Assembly: GCF_900102895.1 (NCBI RefSeq)
Contig: NZ_FNGD01000001.1
Coordinates: forward strand, 463,936-527,935
Direction of reading: 5' to 3'
Length of the DNA: 64,000 nucleotides
From: Arthrobacter sp. ov407
GTDB taxonomy: Bacteria; Actinomycetota; Actinomycetes; Actinomycetales; Micrococcaceae
Of the stretch, positions 16,954-24,424 are shown piece after piece (positions within the stretch are counted from its first letter, which is position 1; each line of letters begins with the position of its first letter). The notes beneath the pieces were generated by a model. The model made no database searches. It saw only the letters and a program-made list of their open reading frames with translations, and was not told where the DNA came from. The translations under genes were made by a program, and so were the position numbers.

Positions 16954-18882
16954 ATGTCTGAAACCACCACCAACACCGCGGTAGCCACTGCATCGCGCAG
17001 TGACCTGCGCAACGTCGCGATCGTGGCCCACGTTGACCACGGCAAGACCACGCTGGTCGACGCCATGCTCAAGCAGACCAACTCCTTTGCCGAGCACAAC
17101 CATCTCGAAGACCGCGTCATGGACTCCGGTGACCTGGAACGCGAAAAGGGCATCACCATCCTGGCCAAGAACACCACGGTGGCCTACAACGGACCGTCCT
17201 CCAAGGGCGAGACCATCACCATCAACGTCATCGACACCCCCGGCCACGCCGACTTCGGCGGTGAGGTCGAGCGCGGCCTGTCCATGGTCGACGGCGTCGT
17301 CCTCCTCGTTGATGCCTCTGAGGGCCCGCTGCCCCAGACCCGCTTCGTGCTGCGCAAGGCCCTTGCCGCGCACCTGCCGGTGATCCTCCTGGTCAACAAG
17401 ACCGACCGCCCCGACGCGCGGATCGAAGAAGTTGTCCACGAGTCCATGGACCTGCTCCTGGGCCTGGCCTCCGACCTCGCCGACGAAGTTCCGGACCTCG
17501 ACCTGGACAAGATCCTCAACGTTCCGGTTGTTTACGCCGCCGCCAAGGTTGGCCGCGCGTCCCTCGAGCAGCCCGCAGACGGTTCAGCCCCGGACAACGA
17601 GGACCTCGAGCCGCTCTTCCAGGCCATCATCGAGCACATCCCGGCCCCGACGTACAACCCGAACGGTGTCCTGCAGGCGCACGTCACCAACCTGGACGCC
17701 TCACCGTTCCTCGGCCGCCTGGCGCTGCTGCGCATCTACAACGGCACCCTGCGAAAGGGCCAGACCGTGGCCTGGGCACGTGCCAACGGTGAGCTGAAGA
17801 ACGTCAAGATCACCGAACTGCTGGCCACGAAGGCCCTGGACCGCGTACCCGCCGAGTCCGCCGGCCCCGGCGAAATCGTTGCTGTTGCCGGCATCGAGGA
17901 AATCACCATCGGCGAGACCCTGACCGACGCCGAGAACCCGCAGCCGCTGCCGCTGATCACTGTTGACGACCCGGCCATCTCCATGACCATCGGTATCAAC
18001 ACTTCGCCGCTGGCCGGCAAGGTCAAGGGCGCCAAGGTCACGGCCCGCCAGGTCAAGGACCGCCTCGACAAGGAACTGATCGGTAACGTCTCCATCAAGG
18101 TTCTCCCCACCGAGCGTCCCGACGCCTGGGAAGTCCAGGGCCGTGGCGAGCTTGCGCTGGCCATCCTGGTCGAGCAGATGCGTCGTGAAGGCTTCGAACT
18201 GACCGTCGGCAAGCCGCAGGTCGTCACCCGGACCGTCGACGGCAAGGTTCACGAGCCGATGGAACACATGACCATCGACGTGCCCGAAGAGTACCTCGGC
18301 GCCGTCACCCAGCTGATGGCCGCCCGCAAGGGCCGCATGACCAACATGGCCAACCACGGCACCGGCTGGTGCCGCATGGAGTTCATCGTTCCGGCCCGTG
18401 GCCTGATCGGGTTCCGCACCAAGTTCCTCACGGACACCCGCGGCGCCGGCATCGCAGCTTCCATCTCCGAAGGCTACGAGCCGTGGGCCGGCCCGATCGA
18501 GTACCGCACCAACGGCTCGATGATCGCCGACCGCGCCGGTGTTGTGACCCCGTTCGCCATGATCAACCTGCAGGAACGTGGCTCCTTCTTCGTCAAGCCC
18601 ACCTCCGAGGTTTACGAAGGCATGATCGTGGGCGAGAACTCCCGCGCCGACGACATGGACGTCAACATCACGAAGGAAAAGAAGCTCACCAACATGCGTG
18701 CAGCCTCCTCGGACACCTTCGAGAACCTGACGCCGCCGCGCGACCTGACCCTCGAAGAGTCCCTCGAATTCGCCCGCGAAGACGAGTGCGTTGAGGTTAC
18801 CCCGGATTCAATCCGCATCCGCAAGGTCATCCTGGACACCAACGAGCGTGCCAAGGCCAACCGCGCCCGCGCCAAGGTCTGA
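16954..18882 (+). CDS. typA: GTP-binding protein TypA/BipA
   Basis: 642 residues, normal family length. Translational GTPase that binds the ribosome and helps 50S assembly and stress adaptation. The G1 loop AHVDHGKTTL (25-34), the G2/switch region with EREKGITI, G3 DTPGHADF and G4 NKTDRP are all present, followed by the beta-barrel, EF-G domain III/V-like modules and the TypA-specific C-terminal domain (NITKEKKLTNMRAASSDTFE). The final 60 residues include the family motif LEESLEFAREDECVEVTPDS. It is monocistronic or nearly so: the terminator lies inside the first codons of the next gene. Confidence 0.95.
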   Translation: MSETTTNTAVATASRSDLRNVAIVAHVDHGKTTLVDAMLKQTNSFAEHNHLEDRVMDSGDLEREKGITILAKNTTVAYNGPSSKGETITINVIDTPGHADFGGEVERGLSMVDGVVLLVDASEGPLPQTRFVLRKALAAHLPVILLVNKTDRPDARIEEVVHESMDLLLGLASDLADEVPDLDLDKILNVPVVYAAAKVGRASLEQPADGSAPDNEDLEPLFQAIIEHIPAPTYNPNGVLQAHVTNLDASPFLGRLALLRIYNGTLRKGQTVAWARANGELKNVKITELLATKALDRVPAESAGPGEIVAVAGIEEITIGETLTDAENPQPLPLITVDDPAISMTIGINTSPLAGKVKGAKVTARQVKDRLDKELIGNVSIKVLPTERPDAWEVQGRGELALAILVEQMRREGFELTVGKPQVVTRTVDGKVHEPMEHMTIDVPEEYLGAVTQLMAARKGRMTNMANHGTGWCRMEFIVPARGLIGFRTKFLTDTRGAGIAASISEGYEPWAGPIEYRTNGSMIADRAGVVTPFAMINLQERGSFFVKPTSEVYEGMIVGENSRADDMDVNITKEKKLTNMRAASSDTFENLTPPRDLTLEESLEFAREDECVEVTPDSIRIRKVILDTNERAKANRARAKV

Positions 18883-18909
18883 TCCCGGTCTCCGGGCTTC
18901 GGCTGAAAA

Positions 18910-19287
18910 GTGACTAAGAGAGCTGCCGGTATGGCAGGCGGTATTGCCGCCGCCGTACCGGCAGCTCTTTTTGTTGCCCTGGCCGGCACGGCCCTGCACC
19001 GGCATGATCTGGTCCTGGGCGGCATGGACGTCCCGTGGGGCGCCGTCGCGGCGCTCGTGCTGCTCGGCTCCGTCCAGCTGTGGCTCGGGGCGGCGTTCCG
19101 CTCGGTCGTCCCGACGGCGGTATGCGGAGTCCTCTGTTACGCGCTGACCGGCTGGTGGTCCACCCTGGAAACAGGCAAGCGCCTGGTCATCGGCGACACC
19201 TCGGGCAATATCTGGGTCTTCGGCATCGCAGGGATCACCGTGGCCATGCTCGCCTGGTGCCGGCGGTACCGGCGGCCGCCCGGCTAG
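18910..19287 (+). CDS. Small multi-pass membrane protein, DUF6113-like
   Basis: 125 residues with three or four hydrophobic helices (AAAVPAALFVALAGTALH, GAVAALVLLGSVQLWLGAAF, VVPTAVCGVLCYALTGWW, IWVFGIAGITVAMLAWC). It resembles the short actinobacterial membrane proteins of the DUF6113 kind, but the match is from memory and weak. GTG at 18910 is the likely start. Oddly, its first 20 codons coincide with a strong intrinsic terminator that must serve typA (18919-18973). The real start could therefore be the ATG at 18931 or lie further downstream, or the gene may be expressed only by read-through. Function unknown. Confidence 0.55.
   Translation: MTKRAAGMAGGIAAAVPAALFVALAGTALHRHDLVLGGMDVPWGAVAALVLLGSVQLWLGAAFRSVVPTAVCGVLCYALTGWWSTLETGKRLVIGDTSGNIWVFGIAGITVAMLAWCRRYRRPPG
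18919..18973 (+). terminator. Strong intrinsic terminator of typA, inside the next reading frame
   Basis: AGAGCTGCCGGTA (18919-18931) pairs perfectly with TACCGGCAGCTCT (18956-18968), followed by a T-rich tract TTTTGTT. It begins 37 bp after the typA stop. Confidence 0.8.
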
Positions 19288-19314
19288 GACCCGGCCCCGC
19301 CCTGCTCCCCACCC

Positions 19315-19522
19315 GGGACATGCCCATTTTTCGTTCGCTCCGGTGGGCACAATGGCATTGTGTCCGGCGCAGGGCTCCTGCGCGGGACATGTCCAGCCCT
19401 CATGATTGGGCCTGTCCGGCACTACCCCCGGTCCCGGGACATGCCCATTTTTCGTTCGCTCGGTTCGGCGCGATGGCATGATGTCCGGCGCAGGGCTCCT
19501 GCGCGGGACATGTCCAACCCTC
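19315..19522. repeat. Left palindrome array: two 87-bp units with four GGACATGYCC sites
   Basis: Two direct units (19315-19401 and 19436-19522, period 121 bp) are almost identical except for a variable central patch. Each opens with GGGACATGCCCATTTTTCGT, contains a small hairpin GCGCAGG-N3-CCTGCGC and closes with GGGACATGTCC. Ten-base sites start at 19316, 19385, 19437 and 19506; the internal distance is 69 bp in both units. The array lies just upstream of the nuclease-like gene. Confidence 0.85.
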
Positions 19523-19622
19523 GCTCCGGCCACAGTTTTCCGCGGCCCTGGCCCGCCCCGAGTTTTCCACATGGCTCGGAATACGACTAGCCCGGTGCAA
19601 CCTGCGGCTCCACCATGGGTGA

Positions 19623-20432
19623 ATGGCCAACATCATCGATGTGCTCTCGAAATACGACGGCGTCGCCCGCGCCAAATACATTGCCGCGGCAGGGGTCTCC
19701 GAATATCAGCTCAAGTCGGCGATGGCCTCGGGATCGGTGGCCCGGGTAGCCCGCGGCGTCTATGCCTTGCCCGGTGCGGACACGCAGCTGATTTCCATAC
19801 GCTCGCTTCCGGCGGAGCCGGCGTGCATTACCGCGGCCCACTTCAGCGGGCTGTGGGTTCTCGACACCCCGACCCAGCCGCATGTAGCACTCACCCACAG
19901 CAGGAGCTACCAGGGCTTCGTCTGTCACCGGGCTGCCGTACCGCCGAGGCTCCTGGACACGGTCATCCAATGCTTGCGCTGCTTGCCCGAACCTGACGGA
20001 CTGATCATCGCCGAATCCGCCGTCGTGCTGAAGGGACTCCCGCTGGGTTCGCTGCGTCAGCGGCTTGATGGCCGAAATGACTCCCGGGAGCGCCGGATCG
20101 TATCGGCGATCGTCCCGCAGTCACAGTCGGTCATTGAGTGCCTGGCCCGGTTCCTTCTGCGGCGCGCCGGCTTCCACGTTGAATCGCAGGTCAACGTTCC
20201 GGGCATGGGACACCTGGACCTGATGGTCGATGGCCGTCTCGGCATCGAGGCTGACGGGGCCGGGTTCCACATGGACAGGACGAGCTTCGAAGAAGACCGG
20301 CGGCGTTGGAACGTAACAACGCGCCGGGGAATCCCGACCCTGATTGTGACCTACCAGCTGCTGAGGGACCATCCTGAGGATTTCATCACCATGGTCCGGG
20401 AAGCGCTGAACAGGCTGTCTGCCGCCGCCTAG
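19623..20432 (+). CDS. AbiEi-like HTH plus DUF559/Vsr-type nuclease-fold protein
   Basis: 269 residues. Residues 1-50 (GVARAKYIAAAGVSEYQLKS, then VARVARGVYALPG) match the winged-helix 'AbiEi antitoxin' N-terminus. Residues 175-262 form a PD-(D/E)xK fold of the DUF559/very-short-patch-repair type: HLDLMVDGRLGIEADGAGFH gives Asp199, Glu209 and Asp211, the usual D...ExD site, followed by His216 and a conserved DRRRWN helix and GIPTLIVTY strand. The active site looks intact. No toxin or partner gene is adjacent. The gene is isolated and bracketed by palindrome arrays on both sides. No ribosome-binding site is obvious before the ATG. Such solitary genes are common in Arthrobacter-like genomes as far as I recall; function unproven. 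Confidence 0.75.
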   Translation: MANIIDVLSKYDGVARAKYIAAAGVSEYQLKSAMASGSVARVARGVYALPGADTQLISIRSLPAEPACITAAHFSGLWVLDTPTQPHVALTHSRSYQGFVCHRAAVPPRLLDTVIQCLRCLPEPDGLIIAESAVVLKGLPLGSLRQRLDGRNDSRERRIVSAIVPQSQSVIECLARFLLRRAGFHVESQVNVPGMGHLDLMVDGRLGIEADGAGFHMDRTSFEEDRRRWNVTTRRGIPTLIVTYQLLRDHPEDFITMVREALNRLSAAA

Positions 20433-20436
20433 AGCC

Positions 20437-20460
20437 GGACGCGTCCAAATTTCGTGCGCC
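20437..20460. repeat. Palindrome unit directly after the nuclease gene
   Basis: GGACGCGTCC (20437-20446) begins four bases after the stop codon and is followed by AAATTTCGTGCGCC. Over 24 bp it resembles the opening of the left-flank units with about six differences, so the gene is flanked by related sequence on both sides. Confidence 0.6.
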
Positions 20461-20545
20461 CTTGCACCGCGATCCTTCACTTCACCCCAGCGCTGTGATC
20501 CTGTGCTTCGCCCTTGCAATGTGACCTTGCACTGCGGACCTTGCA
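20460..20545. repeat. Four copies of CCTTGCA
   Basis: CCTTGCA starts at 20460, 20512, 20525 and 20539; the last three are 13-14 bp apart and share the context CCTTGCACTGCG. It is a second, unrelated short-repeat family between the gene and the right palindrome array. Confidence 0.5.
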
Positions 20546-20563
20546 CTGCGCCCAGCCACCACT

Positions 20564-20796
20564 GGACATGTCCCTTGCTCCGTCGATTCACCGCTGGACA
20601 TGTCCCGCGCTGGCTGGCGGCGATGAGCATGGGGCATAAATGTCCAACGCCGGCAAGGAAGGATGGGCATGTCCATTGGTCGCGGGGGCTGCGGGTGGGC
20701 ATGTCCAACGTCGGCAACGAAGGATGGGGATATCCATTGGTCGCCGAGGTGGCGGATGGGCATGTCCACTGGCGGCGTGCTGCGCTGGGCATGTCC
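20564..20796. repeat. Right palindrome array: eight GGRCATGTCC-type sites every 29-36 bp
   Basis: Sites start at 20564 and 20596 (GGACATGTCC), 20632 (degenerate GGGCAT-AA-ATGTCC), 20665, 20697, 20758 and 20787 (GGGCATGTCC) and 20726 (degenerate GGGGATATCC). On the minus strand the GGGC-type sites read GGACATGCCCAT, the same as the left-flank units, so the left and right arrays are in opposite orientation. The spacing is close to three helical turns. The intervening bases are partly conserved. Confidence 0.85.
20641..20762. repeat. 61-bp tandem duplication within the right array
   Basis: 20641-20701 and 20702-20762 are consecutive 61-bp units with 52 of 61 bases identical, each carrying two palindromes. 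A third, partial unit begins at 20763. Confidence 0.8.
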
Positions 20797-20832
20797 ACCG
20801 GACGCCCGCAGCCAACCGTGCGCCGCAGCGGG

Positions 20833-21081
20833 TCAGGGGCCCTGCACGCGTGGGGTGCGGCGCGGCGGGGGCGGCGGGACTTCCTTGGCCGCCACTACGA
20901 GGGGGAGTGCAATGACGACGTCGGACCGGCGGGTGCGGACGGTGCAGACGCCGTCGCCGCGTTCCACGAGCTCGCCAAGGGCATCCGTGAGGCCGCCGTC
21001 GATCCGGTACCGGACCACAACGCGCGTGCCGAGCGGGGCGCCGGAGAGGAACTGCTGGGGCAACGGCAAAGGCGAGCTCAT
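20833..21081 (-). CDS. Stand-alone N-terminal domain of Rv0428c-like acetyltransferases
   Basis: 82 residues. The segment GTRVVVRYRIDGGLTDALGE through DVVIALPLVVAAKEVPPPPP closely resembles the small beta-barrel (SH3-like) N-terminal domain found before the GNAT domain in actinobacterial Rv0428c/cg3035-type acetyltransferases, here without any GNAT domain. Annotation as an acetyltransferase would be misleading; it is more likely a small binding domain. A TACTAT hexamer six bases before the ATG suggests a leaderless transcript, divergent from fdxA. The 3' end lies against the palindrome array, which raises the possibility that the remainder of a longer gene was lost there. Confidence 0.65.
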   Translation of the reverse strand: MSSPLPLPQQFLSGAPLGTRVVVRYRIDGGLTDALGELVERGDGVCTVRTRRSDVVIALPLVVAAKEVPPPPPRRTPRVQGP

Positions 21082-21087
21082 CAGATC

Positions 21088-21093
21088 ATAGTA
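21088..21093 (-). promoter_or_regulatory. -10 box (TACTAT) of the Rv0428c-like domain gene
   Basis: On the minus strand TACTAT lies six bases before the ATG at 21081. Confidence 0.5.
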
Positions 21094-21230
21094 AGACGCG
21101 GAGCATGTATGACGTCCCGCTAGGTTCGCGGGAACAGGCTGGGAGATAATAGGCTCGGAAGTCAGAAGCCCGGCTCAGGGCGGGAAACCATCCGGCCGGT
21201 CGCCGGAACCAACGTGGAGAGGCCAGGGAC

Positions 21231-21557
21231 GTGACGTACGTAATCGCGCAGCCGTGTGTAGATGTTAAAGACAAGGCATGCATTGAGGAGTGCCCCGTCG
21301 ATTGCATCTACGAGGGTGAGCGCTCCCTGTACATCCACCCCGACGAGTGCGTGGACTGCGGTGCCTGCGAGCCGGTCTGCCCCGTGGAGGCGATCTACTA
21401 CGAGGACGACACCCCCGAAGAATGGGCCGACTACTATAAGGCCAACGTCGAGTTCTTCGACGAACTCGGTTCCCCGGGCGGCGCCGCGAAGGTCGGGAAC
21501 ACCCACACCGACCACCCCATGATCGCCGCCCTGCCGCCGCAGAACCAAGAGAACTAG
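21231..21557 (+). CDS. fdxA: 7Fe ferredoxin FdxA
   Basis: 108 residues. Low-potential electron carrier in the cytoplasm. Cysteines 9, 17, 21 and 25 and then 40, 43, 46 and 50 follow the pattern of actinobacterial/mycobacterial ferredoxins with one [3Fe-4S] and one [4Fe-4S] cluster (CVDCGACEPVCPVEAI is the second cluster loop). The acidic C-terminal extension (EDDTPEEWADYYKANVEFFD) is characteristic of this type. GTG start with GGAG upstream. It lies 12 bp before dapC, a gene pair that recurs in actinobacteria and suggests one transcript. Confidence 0.93.
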   Translation: MTYVIAQPCVDVKDKACIEECPVDCIYEGERSLYIHPDECVDCGACEPVCPVEAIYYEDDTPEEWADYYKANVEFFDELGSPGGAAKVGNTHTDHPMIAALPPQNQEN

Positions 21558-21569
21558 GACGGCGCTAGG

Positions 21570-22718
21570 GTGACCTCCGCGGTGCGCACCTTCGGCCTGA
21601 GCCTGCCCGACTACCCGTGGGAGGCCATGGCGCCGTATCTCGCCACGGCGGCCCGGCACGAGGCAGGAGCCGTCAACCTTTCCATCGGAACCCCGGTGGA
21701 CCCGACGCCGGCCCTCATCCAGAACGCCCTGCGCGCCGCCGCGGACGCCCCCGGCTATCCCACCGTTCACGGGACACCGGCGCTGCGGGAAGCCATCGCC
21801 GGCTGGTTTGCGCGCCGGCGCGGCGTCCCCGGGCTCGATCCGCAGGATGTGATGCCGACGGTGGGTTCCAAGGAGCTCGTCGCGTGGCTGCCGTTCCTGC
21901 TCGGCCTGAAGCCGGGCGACGTCGTCGTCCGGCCCACGGTCGCGTACCCCACCTATGACATCGGTGCCACCTTCGCCGGTGCGGAGCAGATCGCCGCCGA
22001 CGACCTCGACGAGCTCGACGCCGGCACCCGGGCCCGCGTGCGCCTGGTCTGGGTCAATTCACCGGCCAACCCCACCGGCAGCGTCCGGGACATCGCATCG
22101 CTGCGGCGGATCGTCCGGCAGGCCCGAGAGCTGGGCGCCGTCGTGGCGTCCGACGAATGCTACGCCGAACTCGGCTGGGGGGAGTGGGACGTCCAGCGCG
22201 GCGGCACTCCGGTCCCCAGCATCCTGGACCCGCAGGTCGCAGAAGGCTCCCACGATGGCCTGCTGGCCGTCTATTCGCTGAGCAAACAGTCCAATGTGGC
22301 CGGCTACCGGGCGGCATTCGTCGCCGGTGATCCGGTGATCATGGCGAATCTGGTCAACAGCCGCAAGCACGCCGGGATGATTGTTCCCTATCCGGTCCAG
22401 GAAGCCATGCGGGTGGCCCTCGGCGACGACGCCCACGTCCAGGCCCAAAAAGACCTGTATAGGGGCCGGCGGGAACGGATCGTGCCCGCGCTGGAGGCTT
22501 TCGGCCTGACGATCTATGAGTCCAGGGCGGGCCTATACCTGTGGGCGGCCGCAGGCGAGGCGACGTGGGACACCGTGGGCCGCCTCGCGGACCGCGGAAT
22601 CGTCGTCGGTCCCGGGGTTTTTTACGGCGACGCCGGCAACGGGTTTATCCGGGTGGCGCTGACCGCCAGCGACGAAAGGATCGACGCCGCCGTCTCGCGG
22701 CTGGCCCCGGAAGCGTAA
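21570..22718 (+). CDS. dapC: Succinyldiaminopimelate transaminase DapC
   Basis: 382 residues. PLP-dependent class I/II aminotransferase that converts N-succinyl-2-amino-6-ketopimelate to N-succinyl-LL-diaminopimelate with glutamate, in meso-DAP and lysine synthesis. The PLP-binding lysine is Lys239 in VYSLSKQSNVAGYRAAF; NSPANPTG at 163-170 and SDECY at 194-198 are the other cofactor-site motifs. GTG start 12 bp after fdxA. The assignment to DapC rather than another aminotransferase rests on the fdxA neighbour and on dapD and dapE a few genes away. Confidence 0.85.
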   Translation: MTSAVRTFGLSLPDYPWEAMAPYLATAARHEAGAVNLSIGTPVDPTPALIQNALRAAADAPGYPTVHGTPALREAIAGWFARRRGVPGLDPQDVMPTVGSKELVAWLPFLLGLKPGDVVVRPTVAYPTYDIGATFAGAEQIAADDLDELDAGTRARVRLVWVNSPANPTGSVRDIASLRRIVRQARELGAVVASDECYAELGWGEWDVQRGGTPVPSILDPQVAEGSHDGLLAVYSLSKQSNVAGYRAAFVAGDPVIMANLVNSRKHAGMIVPYPVQEAMRVALGDDAHVQAQKDLYRGRRERIVPALEAFGLTIYESRAGLYLWAAAGEATWDTVGRLADRGIVVGPGVFYGDAGNGFIRVALTASDERIDAAVSRLAPEA

Positions 22719-22946
22719 CAATGCTGTGACGCGTGCCACATGTGGCTTGTTTTCGGCGTTTGGGAGGCCTCCCGGATTAGTGCCACCCGCGAAGTGAAGG
22801 TACTTTTTAACTGACGATCAATGGTGGCTTTCCACAAGAAGGCAGCGCAGCCTTTGGAAATCCTGTCCGCACAGGATCCGCGGGCAGCTTCACCAGATGT
22901 TGGACCAGCTTTCGACAGAGGCCCCGATGCCTCATGAGGAGACTCC

Positions 22947-24230
22947 ATGACTGAAACCACCAGCGCAACCCTGCGCCATGCCGGCGGCGAGCTCGAACTC
23001 CCGCGCATCAAGGTTGTAGAAGGAAACGAAGGCTACGACGTTTCCAAGCTGCTGAAGCAGACCGGCGCCGTCGCCTTCGACCCCGGTTTCATGAACACCG
23101 CAGCCACCACCTCGGCCATCACCTACATCGATGGTGACGCCGGCATCCTGCGCTACCGCGGCTACCCGATCGAGCAGCTGGCCCAGCACTCGAGCTTCCT
23201 GGAAGTCTCCTACCTGCTGATCTACGGCAACCTGCCGACCCCCACCGAGCTGGAAGCCTTCGACCAGAGGATCCGCCACCACACCCTGCTGCACGAGGAG
23301 CTCAAGGGCTTCTTCAGCGGCTTCCCCCGGGACGCCCACCCGATGCCGGTCCTGTCCTCGGCCGTGTCCGCGCTCTCGACGTTCTACCAGGACTCGCTGG
23401 ATCCGTTCAACGCCGAGCAGGTGGAGGTGTCCACCATCCGCCTCATGGCCAAGATGCCGGTCATCGCCGCCTACGCCCACAAGAAGTCGATCGGGCAGCC
23501 GATGCTGTACCCGGACAACTCGATGAACCTGGTGGAGAACTTCCTGCGCCTCAGCTTTGGCCTGCCGGCCGAGCAGTACGAGGTGGACCCGGTTGTCGCC
23601 AAGGCCCTGGACCTGCTCCTGATCCTGCACGCTGACCACGAGCAGAACTGCTCCACCTCGACTGTCCGCCTGGTCGGCTCCTCGAACGCCAACCTGTTCG
23701 CGTCCGTCTCCGCCGGCATCAACGCACTCTTCGGCCCCGCCCACGGCGGTGCCAACGAGGCCGTCCTCAAGATGCTCCGCCAGATCCAGGCCGACGGCAT
23801 CAAGCCCGAGGACTACATGGAAAAGGTCAAGAACAAGGAAGACGGCGTCCGCCTCATGGGCTTCGGGCACCGCGTCTACAAGAACTACGACCCGCGCGCG
23901 AAGATCATCAAGGCCACGGCCCACGAAGTCCTCAGCAAGCTCGGCGGAAATGACGAACTCCTCGACATTGCCATGCGCCTTGAAGAGAAGGCCCTGGGCG
24001 ACGACTACTTCATCCAGCGCAAGCTCTACCCCAACGTGGACTTCTACACCGGCCTGATCTACAAGGCCATGGGCTTCCCCGAAAAGATGTTCACTGTTTT
24101 GTTCGCAATCGGACGCCTGCCGGGCTGGATCGCCCAGTGGCGCGAGATGATCAGCGACCCCAACACCAAGATCGGCCGCCCGCGTCAGCTTTACGTCGGC
24201 GAACCGGAACGCAACTACCCGTCGCTGTAG
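22947..24230 (+). CDS. gltA: Citrate synthase
   Basis: 427 residues, type II (hexameric) length. Condenses acetyl-CoA and oxaloacetate, the entry step of the TCA cycle. Catalytic residues are visible: His266 in FGPAHGGANEA, His308 in MGFGHRVYKNYDPRA and Asp365 in YPNVDFYTG. The N-terminal small domain of gram-negative-type enzymes (residues 1-50, with GELELPRIKVVEGNEGYDVS) is present. GAGGAG precedes the ATG. It is followed by a strong terminator and appears monocistronic. Confidence 0.96.
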   Translation: MTETTSATLRHAGGELELPRIKVVEGNEGYDVSKLLKQTGAVAFDPGFMNTAATTSAITYIDGDAGILRYRGYPIEQLAQHSSFLEVSYLLIYGNLPTPTELEAFDQRIRHHTLLHEELKGFFSGFPRDAHPMPVLSSAVSALSTFYQDSLDPFNAEQVEVSTIRLMAKMPVIAAYAHKKSIGQPMLYPDNSMNLVENFLRLSFGLPAEQYEVDPVVAKALDLLLILHADHEQNCSTSTVRLVGSSNANLFASVSAGINALFGPAHGGANEAVLKMLRQIQADGIKPEDYMEKVKNKEDGVRLMGFGHRVYKNYDPRAKIIKATAHEVLSKLGGNDELLDIAMRLEEKALGDDYFIQRKLYPNVDFYTGLIYKAMGFPEKMFTVLFAIGRLPGWIAQWREMISDPNTKIGRPRQLYVGEPERNYPSL

Positions 24231-24267
24231 TCCGCCCGCCTGCCACGGCAGGCACGCGATAGCAAGC

Positions 24268-24316
24268 ACGACGCCGGCCGCGCACCTCCTTGAGGCGCGC
24301 GGCCGGCGTCGTTCGC
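24268..24316 (+). terminator. Intrinsic terminator of gltA
   Basis: ACGACGCCGGCCGCGC (24268-24283) pairs perfectly with GCGCGGCCGGCGTCGT (24297-24312), loop 13. The T-run is weak (TCGTT). Confidence 0.75.
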
Positions 24317-24412
24317 AGCGTGCGCCGCGGTCCCGCGACCCGCGCCGCTGTGACGTGCACCACGCTCCCGGGGGAGCCGGTGAGCCCTGACGCGGCAGCG
24401 GCACGGACGTGC

Positions 24413-24418
24413 TAAAAA
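24413..24418 (+). promoter_or_regulatory. -10-like box (TAAAAA) of the TetR gene
   Basis: Six bases before the GTG at 24425; leaderless layout. Confidence 0.4.
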
Positions 24419-24424
24419 AGACCA

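Noticed and set aside
19623-20432. Classical AbiE toxin-antitoxin pair
   Set aside because: Only the AbiEi-like HTH segment is present, fused to a nuclease fold; there is no AbiEii nucleotidyltransferase gene next to it.
20564-20796. CRISPR-like regular repeat spacing
   Set aside because: The repeat core is only 10 bp and palindromic, the intervening bases are themselves partly repeated, and no cas gene is present in the window.
20564-20796. Match of the decamers to the animal p53 half-site RRRCWWGYYY
   Set aside because: A coincidence of a short self-complementary motif; no such factor exists in bacteria.
22736-22753. Terminator after dapC (GCCACATGTGGC then TTGTTTT)
   Set aside because: The palindrome leaves only a four-base stem after a workable loop; too weak to call.
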